From Chryseosolibacter sp964551035 (GTDB taxonomy: Bacteria > Bacteroidota > Bacteroidia > Cytophagales > Cyclobacteriaceae), in the NCBI GenBank assembly GCA_964551035.1, contig CAZKBK010000014.1, forward strand, positions 1 through 64,000: DNA of 64,000 bases, in the 5' to 3' direction. The position numbers were made by a program, and so were the translations under genes. Under the pieces are notes generated by a model. It was not told the DNA's origin. It made no database searches and was given only the letters and a program-made list of their open reading frames with translations. Below, piece after piece: positions 17,293 through 24,792 of the stretch (position 1 is its first letter; the number at the start of each line of letters is the position of its first letter).

Positions 17293-18648
17293 ATGAGACA
17301 TCTTTGCACTTTTCTGGTATGGATAGCCGGCCCCGGGACCCTGTTTGCACAGCAAGCTCCTCCTCAGGTGGATCTGCACATGTATGACATTGTGGAGGCC
17401 GTGTCTGCTGAACGCCTGGAAGCCGACATCAGGACGCTTGCCGCCTTCGGCACCCGCAATACCTTTTCCGACACGGTTTCTGACACGCGCGGCATTGGGG
17501 CGGCGCGGCGCTGGATCAAGCGTGAGTTCGACAAGATCTCCGATGCCTGTGATGAATGCCTGGAGGTTTTCTATCAGAAAGACTTCGTCACCAGAGAGGG
17601 CAACCGCCGCGTTCCGAAAGACGCGTGGGTGGTAAATGTGGTGGCCATTCAGCGCGGCACGGACTATCCCAACAGCTTTGTGATCATGTCGGGTGACATC
17701 GATTCACGGGCAAGCAACACCATGGATTTTGAAACCGATGCCCCGGGGGCAAACGACAATGCTACGGGCATGGCCGGGGCCATTGAAGCCGCCCGTGTGT
17801 TGTCAAAATACAAGTTCAGGCACAGCATCGTATATGTCGGTCTCTCAGGCGAGGAACAGGGTCTTTTCGGCGGTGCAGGGCTGGCCGCGTATGCGAAAGA
17901 GAAAGGATGGAATATCATCGGCGTCCTGAACAACGACATGATCGGCAACATTGAAGGCGTCGACGGCGTGATCGACAACCGAACCTTCAGGATCTTTTCG
18001 GAGCCCGTCCCGCCCACCGAAACGGAACGCCAGCGGAACATGCGCCGCTACTACGGTGGCGAAGTGGACGGAATCTCACGGCAACTCGCGCGATATGTTC
18101 ACCACCAGACAGTGACCTACATGCCGGAGATGAATCCCATGATGGTCTACCGACTCGACCGCTTTGGCCGGGGTGGCCACCACCGCCCGTTCAATGACCT
18201 CGGCTATGCCGGCATTCGCATTATGGAAGCGCACGAAAACTACAACCGGCAGCACCAGGATATTCGCGTCGAGGACGGCATCGCCTATGGCGATGTCATC
18301 GAGGGCGTAAATTTTGCCTATGCCAAAAAACTGACCGCCGTCAACGCCATTACACTGGCGGGGTTGGCATGGGCACCACCCGCCCCGACCGGCGTGGGGA
18401 TCGGCGGCGCCGTTCAACCCTCGACAAAACTCATTTGGGAAGCGCTTCCCGCCGAACAAGTCGCCGGCTATAAGATATACTGGCGCGAGACCACGTCACC
18501 TACCTGGGACCACTCACGGTACGTCGGCAACGTGTCGGAATTTACCCTTGAGGGCATCGTGATCGACAATTACTACTTCGGGGTCGCGGCCGTGGATGCC
18601 TCGGGCAATGAATCCGTGGTCGTTTTTCCCGAAAAGGTCGTAAGGTAA
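17293..18648 (+). CDS. M28-family zinc metallopeptidase with C-terminal fibronectin III domain
   Basis: A 451-residue exported protein (signal peptide to about LFAQQ). The M28 core is clear: PGANDNATG with metal ligand D155, GLSGEEQG with E187/E188 as base and ligand, NND with D215, and a C-terminal His cluster (GRGGHHRPF and AHENYNRQH). The first ligand, usually His in a GHxDS motif, is Asp here (SGDIDSR, D135). Residues about 365-451 are a fibronectin III module. Family members are aminopeptidases or carboxypeptidases acting on exported peptides. No T9SS sorting domain is seen, so it is probably periplasmic or sent out by another route. Confidence 0.88.
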   Translation: MRHLCTFLVWIAGPGTLFAQQAPPQVDLHMYDIVEAVSAERLEADIRTLAAFGTRNTFSDTVSDTRGIGAARRWIKREFDKISDACDECLEVFYQKDFVTREGNRRVPKDAWVVNVVAIQRGTDYPNSFVIMSGDIDSRASNTMDFETDAPGANDNATGMAGAIEAARVLSKYKFRHSIVYVGLSGEEQGLFGGAGLAAYAKEKGWNIIGVLNNDMIGNIEGVDGVIDNRTFRIFSEPVPPTETERQRNMRRYYGGEVDGISRQLARYVHHQTVTYMPEMNPMMVYRLDRFGRGGHHRPFNDLGYAGIRIMEAHENYNRQHQDIRVEDGIAYGDVIEGVNFAYAKKLTAVNAITLAGLAWAPPAPTGVGIGGAVQPSTKLIWEALPAEQVAGYKIYWRETTSPTWDHSRYVGNVSEFTLEGIVIDNYYFGVAAVDASGNESVVVFPEKVVR

Positions 18649-18689
18649 GGCTTCAGGGCACGAAACTTTTCCCCGCTGGCTTATCAACC

Positions 18690-19478
18690 ATGAAAAGTAA
18701 AGCCCGCATCAAGTCCCATCCCCTTCATCCAATTCTGGTCTCCTTCCCGATTGCACTCTTTACGGGTGCGTTGCTCAGCGACATCGCAGGGATCGCCCTG
18801 GAATTTTCCGTCTTGCATCAAACTGCGCTTCACCTCGCCCTCGGCGGCATCGGATTCGCCCTGCTGGCCGCCGTGCCGGGGATTATCGATTTTCTCTACG
18901 TCATTCCCCCCGGGAGTTCGGGAAAAAAACGTGGCGCGCGCCATGGACTGCTCAACATCACGGTCGTGATCGTGTTTGCTGTCACCGTTTGGCTTCGGAC
19001 GGAAGCGGATATCGCGCGCTGGGGCATTGTCGGTTTGGAGGCATTTGGCGTCGTGCTCCTCTCCATTGCCGGATGGATGGGTGGAACGCTCGTGTACAGA
19101 AACCAGATCGGCGTGGATATCCGATACGCGCACGCAGGGAAATGGAATGAACAATATTTTGACGATGCCCGCGGCGAACTGGAGGTAGCCACAACGGACG
19201 AGCTTAAGGTGAATCAGATGAAACTGCTACGGGTTGGTGAGAAGCGCATTGTCCTTGCACGGACGGAGACCGGCTACGGCGCCTTCAATGACCATTGCAC
19301 ACATCGCGGCGGGAGCCTCGCGGGCGGATCCCTCATCTGTGGAACCGTGCAGTGCCCATGGCATGGTTCGCAGTTCGACACAAAAACCGGCAAAGTGAAA
19401 GCAGGTCCTGCAGCCTCGGGGATCGAAGTCTATCAAACAACGGAAAGAAATGGAAAAGTCTATGTCGATCTCGGCTGA
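18690..19478 (+). CDS. DUF2231 membrane domain fused to a Rieske 2Fe-2S domain
   Basis: A 262-residue protein. Residues 1-150 hold four membrane helices and the DUF2231 opening motif (KSHPLHPILVSFPIALFTGA in part). Residues about 165-262 are a Rieske domain with all four cluster ligands: C203 and H205 in CTHRGG, C222 and H225 in CPWHGS. The Rieske part is of the ferredoxin/NirD type, and its place after the last helix suggests a cytoplasmic, membrane-tethered electron carrier. Partners are not encoded nearby. The start is the ATG at 18690, directly before the motif. It lies 41 bp after the M28 gene. Confidence 0.88.
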   Translation: MKSKARIKSHPLHPILVSFPIALFTGALLSDIAGIALEFSVLHQTALHLALGGIGFALLAAVPGIIDFLYVIPPGSSGKKRGARHGLLNITVVIVFAVTVWLRTEADIARWGIVGLEAFGVVLLSIAGWMGGTLVYRNQIGVDIRYAHAGKWNEQYFDDARGELEVATTDELKVNQMKLLRVGEKRIVLARTETGYGAFNDHCTHRGGSLAGGSLICGTVQCPWHGSQFDTKTGKVKAGPAASGIEVYQTTERNGKVYVDLG

Positions 19479-19882
19479 TGTTCCCTCACACGGCATAAAA
19501 GTCAAGAGACTGTTTTACAAGTAAAACAGTCCCTTGGTTAATCTCTTTCCTTGCGCTGGCATTGTCCAGATCAAGTTATAACGATTTGTTCTCAGGTTCC
19601 GAAACGTTAGTTCCGATTGACCACTCTTTAAGAGATTAACACCACTGTAGAGGTAAAAACTATGCCTGATTGGATTGCAGCGGCCTTTTTGCGGATACGG
19701 CAGCTCGGGGCCGCCGCTTTGCATCTGCGTTGCGTTTCCATTGTCCCTCTAATGCCACAGGTTGCCAGCAAGCTTTCAGCACGACGAATTGTTTCCCGGC
19801 CGTCAACGGATCCGGCTTATGCCGCGCCAGCCTGTTCGCTTTCGTCGAAATTTGTACCTTCGTTTCCAACAACAACGCTCCT
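19479..19882. other. 404-bp intergenic region with a long near-palindrome
   Basis: It contains the hairpin at 19508-19531 just after the Rieske gene. The rest (19540-19882) shows no convincing gene: the frame joined to the next gene could start as early as 19670, but that part is unlike its family and precedes the Tat signal. A TACCTTCG box near 19856, one mismatch from TAnnTTTG, could belong to the promoter of the 19883 gene. Confidence 0.5.
19508..19531. repeat. 24-bp near-perfect inverted repeat
   Basis: Arms GACTGTTTTAC and GTAAAACAGTC are perfectly complementary over 11 bp around AA. There is no T run on either side, so it is either a weak terminator for the Rieske gene or a protein-binding palindrome. 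Confidence 0.6.
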
Positions 19883-20980
19883 ATGAAGTCGAGACGACAA
19901 TTCATTCAGACCCTTTCCGCGGGCCTTGCCCTTCCGCTTCTTGGCAAAGCGGGGACTGGCGGAAGCCAGAAAAACGATGAGGGCGTTCTCCGCGTCGCCA
20001 TCATGGGCCTGGGGAGTTATGGAACTCGTGTAGCCGAGGCGATGCGCAACTGTAAGCGCGCAAAACTCACGGGGCTGATCAGCGGCACACCCTCGAAAAT
20101 CGCCCACTGGCGAAAAGAGTACCGAATTCCGGAAAAGAACTGCTACAACTACGAGACGTTCGATGAGGTCGGCGATAACCCCGACATCGACGCCGTGTAT
20201 ATCATCACCCCCAACGCGCTACACCATTCACAAACCTTACGCGTGGCCCAAGCGGGGAAGCACGTAATCTGTGAAAAGCCGATGGCCATCAATGCAACGG
20301 AGGGAAGGGAAATGGTTGATGCATGCCGCGCGGCCAATGTCAGACTTTTGGTCGGCTACCGGATGCATTTTGAACCGAAGACCCTCGAAGTGATTGACAT
20401 GCGCGCCCGGGGTGAGTTTGGAAAGGTGTTGTTCTTCGAGGGCTTGAGCGGATTCCGGATCGGCGACCCTAACCAGTGGCGTCTCGACAAAAAAATGGCC
20501 GGCGGAGGCGCCCTTATGGACATCGGTATCTATTCCGTCAACGGTGCCCGGTACATGGTCGGCGAGGAACCACTTTGGGTCACCGCGCAGGAAGTGAAAA
20601 CCAACCCTGAGAAATTCCGCGAAGGGGTGGATGAGACCATTACCTTCCAGTTGGGATTCCCTTCGGGGGCGGTCGCCTCATGCCTGTCGACCTATTCCAT
20701 GAACCACCTTGACCGCTTTTTTCTGAACGGGGAAAATGGCTTTGCCGAACTGCAACCGGCCACCGGCTATGGACCCATCATGGGCTCCACCCACGAAGGC
20801 GAATTAAAGCATCCCCATGAAGTGCATCAAACGATCCAGATGGACGCGATGGCGGGGATGATCCTTGCCGGCGAAAGGCCGGTAGTGCCCGTAGATGGTG
20901 AGGAAGGCGTGCGCGACCTTGCCATCATGGATGCGATCTACGAAGCCGCCAGATCGGGCAGGAAGGTAGACCTCGGCTAG
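19883..20980 (+). CDS. Gfo/Idh/MocA-family oxidoreductase with Tat signal
   Basis: The start is set at 19883 because MKSRRQFIQTLSAGLALPLLG is a twin-arginine signal; upstream in-frame starts add unrelated sequence. The 365-residue protein has a Rossmann fold with GLGSYGTRVAEA, the family motif CEKPMA and a C-terminal alpha/beta dimer domain with GGGALMDIGIY. Relatives such as glucose-fructose oxidoreductase bind NADP tightly and oxidise or reduce sugars in the periplasm. The Tat signal agrees with export of a folded, cofactor-loaded enzyme. Its stop overlaps that of the converging ABM-DinB gene in a shared CTAG. Confidence 0.9.
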   Translation: MKSRRQFIQTLSAGLALPLLGKAGTGGSQKNDEGVLRVAIMGLGSYGTRVAEAMRNCKRAKLTGLISGTPSKIAHWRKEYRIPEKNCYNYETFDEVGDNPDIDAVYIITPNALHHSQTLRVAQAGKHVICEKPMAINATEGREMVDACRAANVRLLVGYRMHFEPKTLEVIDMRARGEFGKVLFFEGLSGFRIGDPNQWRLDKKMAGGGALMDIGIYSVNGARYMVGEEPLWVTAQEVKTNPEKFREGVDETITFQLGFPSGAVASCLSTYSMNHLDRFFLNGENGFAELQPATGYGPIMGSTHEGELKHPHEVHQTIQMDAMAGMILAGERPVVPVDGEEGVRDLAIMDAIYEAARSGRKVDLG

Positions 20981-21777
20981 GGCGGGGAATCACCCGCCCT
21001 TCCAAGTAAGGCGAGCATCTTGCGTATCAATCCGATTTGCCCCAAGTGGTACACGTCATGCTGAACGATGCCGTCGAGCAGGTAGGCAAATGAAAAGCCC
21101 GGGGCGTATTCTGTGTCCAGGAAGTCGTCGTTCCGCTGGTGGAGCATGGACAAGAGCTGGGACTGTGTCTCCCGGAACTGCCGCTGCAGCATTGGCCACC
21201 CCTCCTGCTTGAGGTCTTCCAGGGAACGGAAGTTCAACGCCCCAACCGTTCGATCCCGGAATTCGTGGTCTCCTTCGAGATGCTTCACCACGACGGTCCG
21301 CCAGTAAACACAATGGGCGACAATTTCGGCAATACTATGTACGCCCGGCATCGGCGGCCTGAAAGCGAGGTCCGGTGTCAGGTCGTCAAGTTTGGCGGAA
21401 AAATGCTCGCCTTGCCAGCTACCGCCCTCAAACAACGACTTCAGTTGCTGAACGTAGGCCATGACCCTCCTCGTGGAAACATCGAAGCTCTCATAATGTT
21501 CGACATAAGGTTCAAACTCAAGCAGTTTTCCGTCGTCCTGCGGATAATACTTCGCTCGTTCATGCGCGTCTCCCGCAAACGCCTTCACCGCTTCAAGATC
21601 CTCCCATTCCGTTACGGTCCAGAAATGGCAAACGTCGCCGTCGGCCTTTTTCCAGATCTTCGCAGCGCGATTGCCCGGTGTTTCGCGGTATTCGTTTGTC
21701 CCGTCTTTTACAAGAAATTCAAGGTAGCCGGCGGCGTCTTTTGATCTCGTGCGGCCATGCCATATTCTCGTAATCAT
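20977..21777 (-). CDS. Fusion of an ABM-like (antibiotic biosynthesis monooxygenase) domain and a DinB-family domain
   Basis: The start is placed at 21777 (MITRIWHGRTRSK), the usual opening of small ABM-like proteins; 20 extra residues in frame upstream look unrelated. Of 266 residues, 1-97 match a stand-alone ABM-like ferredoxin-fold protein (HFWTVTEWEDLEAVKAFAG, YYPQDDGKLLEFEP). Residues 105-262 are a DinB four-helix bundle with its His triad: one His in IVAHCVYW and two in QHDVYHLGQIG. DinB proteins bind a divalent metal and some are thiol transferases. The two parts normally occur as separate proteins. Function is unknown. Confidence 0.8.
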   Translation of the reverse strand: MITRIWHGRTRSKDAAGYLEFLVKDGTNEYRETPGNRAAKIWKKADGDVCHFWTVTEWEDLEAVKAFAGDAHERAKYYPQDDGKLLEFEPYVEHYESFDVSTRRVMAYVQQLKSLFEGGSWQGEHFSAKLDDLTPDLAFRPPMPGVHSIAEIVAHCVYWRTVVVKHLEGDHEFRDRTVGALNFRSLEDLKQEGWPMLQRQFRETQSQLLSMLHQRNDDFLDTEYAPGFSFAYLLDGIVQHDVYHLGQIGLIRKMLALLGRAGDSPP

Positions 21778-21920
21778 AAGCGCAAGGGTGGCGTGATAGA
21801 AAATTGAAACACAAAAGGTACCTGTCATCCATACCACAAGGCATCAAATCACCGATCCTTTGCCGACGTGGTCGCATGGACATTCCTGGATAACTTACTT
21901 ATAAAAAATCAGCCGCCTCC

Positions 21921-22514
21921 TTATTTGAAATAATCACTTTCCCGTAGGCGGGCAATCTTATTCCTCAATAGAAATAAAACCAGAAAATAGCACATGCCCC
22001 ATGTGAGCATTTTCAGTTCATCGTCAGCGCCGAGGCCGGTAAGAATTCCCGCGCAGATTCCACCCATGAGCATGTATATAAAAAACCGGATCATGCTGAT
22101 AACGATTTCCCTGGAGAGGGGCTTTTGAGCGTTTGTCGCCGGCTCCTGCATTCTAGACCAGAGCAGAAGCAGAAAACAAACCAGCATCCACCAGGCTCCC
22201 ATCCCGATGGTGACGCCAATGACAAACAGAAAGTAAAAGCCACCCACATACATGACCAGCCTGCGTCTCCTCTGTACCGACGACCCGGCCATCGCGGCGA
22301 CCGCTATCCCCACATTGGCGTGCAGCATTAGAAATTCGACGATGATCCCGTTGGCGACCGCCCCCGTCGTTCCCGGTCCGAGCAAGTCAGAACCAAAAAG
22401 GGCGAATGCGAATACGCCGGCTGACAGAAGTTCCGGGTTGACATAGCGCGTGGCTTGTGTAAATAAAAAGCCTTTTGCAAGGCTACCGGAAATTGAGGTA
22501 ATGAAGTGTGCCAT
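21921..22514 (-). CDS. Polytopic membrane protein of unknown function
   Basis: A 197-residue protein with five or six hydrophobic helices separated by short basic loops (QRRRRLVMYVGG, RNKIARLRESD), so the C-terminus is probably cytoplasmic. No family motif is recognised. It is a single gene, and its surroundings give no clue to function. The frame is open throughout with the normal codon use of the region, and the helix pattern supports a real protein. Confidence 0.65.
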   Translation of the reverse strand: MAHFITSISGSLAKGFLFTQATRYVNPELLSAGVFAFALFGSDLLGPGTTGAVANGIIVEFLMLHANVGIAVAAMAGSSVQRRRRLVMYVGGFYFLFVIGVTIGMGAWWMLVCFLLLLWSRMQEPATNAQKPLSREIVISMIRFFIYMLMGGICAGILTGLGADDELKMLTWGMCYFLVLFLLRNKIARLRESDYFK

Positions 22515-22723
22515 GGTTCAGGGGCGAAAGCCTCCCCCTTGAGCCGTACAATTTATTTTTATTCCGGAAGCGCTCCAAACCCGATGGTCGTTTGGTTACG
22601 ATTGCCGGCCGGAATTGGATAAAACGGGCCATTAAAACATACATGATGGTCCCGGGCAAGGCATTTTCTGCTTAAATTCGGGCATTGGTTTTGATTATGT
22701 TGCCTGAAATGCATTACCTGCCT

Positions 22724-23860
22724 ATGAAAAAACAATTACTGTTATGGTCCCTGATTGCCATCCTTGCCGGATGTAGCTCCGGGAAAAAGGCCTTTGAGAA
22801 AGGCGATTACTACGGTGCCGTGATGAAATCCGTCAACCGCCTGAGGCAAAATCCCGATCACTCAAAATCGGCTGAAACCCTGCGGGATGCCTATCCATTG
22901 GCCCTGGATTTCTATAAAACGCAGGCGAATAACGAAATTGCCTCAAACAGCCCGTTTAAGTGGAAGAACGCGATCCAGTCATACACCCAGCTTAATAACC
23001 TGTATGAGCAGATCAAGCTTTGCCCCGGATGCCTTCGGGTAGTTCCGAATCCCACGAACTACTATGCCGAGATCGGCCCGCTGAAGGAAAAGGCTGCGGA
23101 GGAGAGCTATAACGCGGGAATCAATGCCCTGATGAAGGGCACCCGCGACGACGCCAAGCGGGCATACTACAATTTTGTGGATGTGCAGGCCTTTGTACCC
23201 GGATATAAGGATGTCGTTGCCTATCTCGAAAAATCGAAGTTTGAGGCGACCGTCAAGGTTATCCTTGAACAAATCCCCGTCCCGTCCCGGTACAACCTCA
23301 GCGGCGGATTCTTTCAGGACAAGGTCGAAGAGTACCTGCATCAGAACTACACCGACGACGGCTTTGTGAAGTTCTACACGCCCCAGGAGGCCAAAAACAT
23401 TGAACTCCCCGTCGCCGACCAGATCCTGCGCATTCAGTTTGACGACTTCTCCGTCGGCAACACGACGCTGAAGGAGAAAGAGGAAACCGTTTCGAAGGAC
23501 AGCGTCAAAGTGGGTGAGGCAACCATTGAGGGCAAGACCATTCCTGTTTACAACACCGTGAAAGCGAAACTCATCACCTACCACAAGGAGATCGTATCAA
23601 CCGGTATTCTCAGCATGGTCGTCGTCGATGCCAAGACGGAAGGGGTACTTGCCCACCGGAAGTTCTCCGGCGAGCACGTCTGGGTGAACTCCTGGTCGAG
23701 GTTTAATGGAGATGATCGCGCGCTCACCGACCAACAGCTGGCCCTTTGCAAGAAAAAGGAACTTCAGCCACCTCAAACCCAGGAACTCTTCCTGGAATTC
23801 ACCCGGCCGATTTACGACCAGTTGGTGCCTACCCTTAAGGGCTTTTACGATAACTACTGA
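22724..23860 (+). CDS. Lipoprotein of unknown function with helical repeats
   Basis: The start at 22724 (MKKQLLLW) gives a clean lipoprotein signal with lipobox LAGC, Cys 19; in-frame upstream starts do not. The 378-residue mature part begins with helix pairs that resemble TPR-like repeats (FEKGDYYGAVMKSVNRLRQNPDH), contains a CPGC pair, and ends in a beta-rich domain. It is expected to sit in a membrane facing the periplasm. I recognise it only as a Bacteroidota-type conserved lipoprotein. A strong terminator follows, and msrA starts 116 bp later. Confidence 0.75.
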   Translation: MKKQLLLWSLIAILAGCSSGKKAFEKGDYYGAVMKSVNRLRQNPDHSKSAETLRDAYPLALDFYKTQANNEIASNSPFKWKNAIQSYTQLNNLYEQIKLCPGCLRVVPNPTNYYAEIGPLKEKAAEESYNAGINALMKGTRDDAKRAYYNFVDVQAFVPGYKDVVAYLEKSKFEATVKVILEQIPVPSRYNLSGGFFQDKVEEYLHQNYTDDGFVKFYTPQEAKNIELPVADQILRIQFDDFSVGNTTLKEKEETVSKDSVKVGEATIEGKTIPVYNTVKAKLITYHKEIVSTGILSMVVVDAKTEGVLAHRKFSGEHVWVNSWSRFNGDDRALTDQQLALCKKKELQPPQTQELFLEFTRPIYDQLVPTLKGFYDNY

Positions 23861-23873
23861 AAGATCGGAATAG

Positions 23874-23925
23874 CGGCCCGAAACGGATTATCTCCAACAT
23901 CCGTTTCGGGCCGAACTATTTTATA
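23874..23925 (+). terminator. Strong intrinsic terminator
   Basis: Fifteen-bp perfect arms (CGGCCCGAAACGGAT at 23874-23888 and its complement at 23899-23913) with a 10-nt loop are followed by AACTATTTTAT, just after the lipoprotein stop. Confidence 0.85.
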
Positions 23926-23976
23926 GGCCGAAATAGTTTTCTTTATGCGCTGAACCTATAAACAAAACCGCTTGAT

Positions 23977-24627
23977 ATGACACGTACGGGAATTTTTGCC
24001 CTGGTCTGTATACTGATCGCGGGGACTTCCTGCGGGCAGAAAAGCAAAACCACTGAAATCATGGCATCCGAATTAACAAATAACAACGGACTGGCCCTGG
24101 CCACCTTCGCCTCGGGCTGCTTCTGGTGCACGGAGGCAATTTTCCAGGACCTGGAAGGCGTGGCACGGGTCGAATCCGGCTACATGGGGGGCACGGTAAA
24201 AGATCCGACTTACGAGCAGGTGTGCAGCGGCGCCACGGGCCATGCCGAGGTCATCCAACTGTCGTTTGACCCGGCCGTGGTAACGTACGAAGAACTCCTT
24301 GAGATCTTCTGGAAAACGCACGATCCAACCACCCTCAACCGGCAGGGCGCCGATGTGGGCAGTCAATACCGCTCGGCTGTCTTCTACCACGATGACCGCC
24401 AAAAGCAACTGGCCGAATACTATAAGAGCAAGCTTGAGCAGGAAAAGGTCTTTGACGATCCCATCGTTACGGAAATCACGCCGGCGAGCGAATTTTACAA
24501 AGCCGAGGACTACCACCAGGACTATTACAATTTGAACCGGAACGCACCCTACTGCTCCTATGTGATCACCCCCAAACTGGAAAAGTTCCGGAAAGTGTTC
24601 GGTGAAAAGCTAAAAAATCACCGATAA
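23977..24627 (+). CDS. msrA: Peptide methionine sulfoxide reductase MsrA, exported
   Basis: A 216-residue protein with an N-terminal export signal ending near AGTSCG, possibly a relaxed lipobox, followed by the MsrA catalytic domain. The motif GCFWC has the reactive Cys48, and GATGHAEV and EDYHQDYY are the other family hallmarks. It reduces methionine-S-sulfoxide in proteins. Export points to repair of envelope proteins. Recycling Cys residues are less clear: one lies at YCSYV near the C-terminus. A bidirectional terminator lies between it and the converging sensor gene. Confidence 0.95.
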   Translation: MTRTGIFALVCILIAGTSCGQKSKTTEIMASELTNNNGLALATFASGCFWCTEAIFQDLEGVARVESGYMGGTVKDPTYEQVCSGATGHAEVIQLSFDPAVVTYEELLEIFWKTHDPTTLNRQGADVGSQYRSAVFYHDDRQKQLAEYYKSKLEQEKVFDDPIVTEITPASEFYKAEDYHQDYYNLNRNAPYCSYVITPKLEKFRKVFGEKLKNHR

Positions 24628-24737
24628 GACGTTGTTTTTTTCAATGGATTGCCAAAATCCAATGAAACTATTCAGCCAAACCTGCGTTATTATGTATGAG
24701 TAGAGTAATTCTTCTCATAGGTTTAGGTTTAGGTAAC

Positions 24738-24766
24738 AAAAAAGCTCAGGGACGCTGAGCTTTTTT
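24738..24766. terminator. Bidirectional intrinsic terminator
   Basis: AAAAAAGCTCAG (24738-24749) and CTGAGCTTTTTT (24755-24766) form a stem with A and T runs on either side, so it can stop both msrA and the converging sensor operon. Confidence 0.92.
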
Positions 24767-24792
24767 GCTTTCTATCGTTTTCAGGTTCAAAA

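Noticed and set aside
19670..19882. N-terminal extension of the Gfo/Idh/MocA gene
   Set aside because: The 71 extra residues are unlike the family and would bury the twin-arginine signal that begins at 19883.
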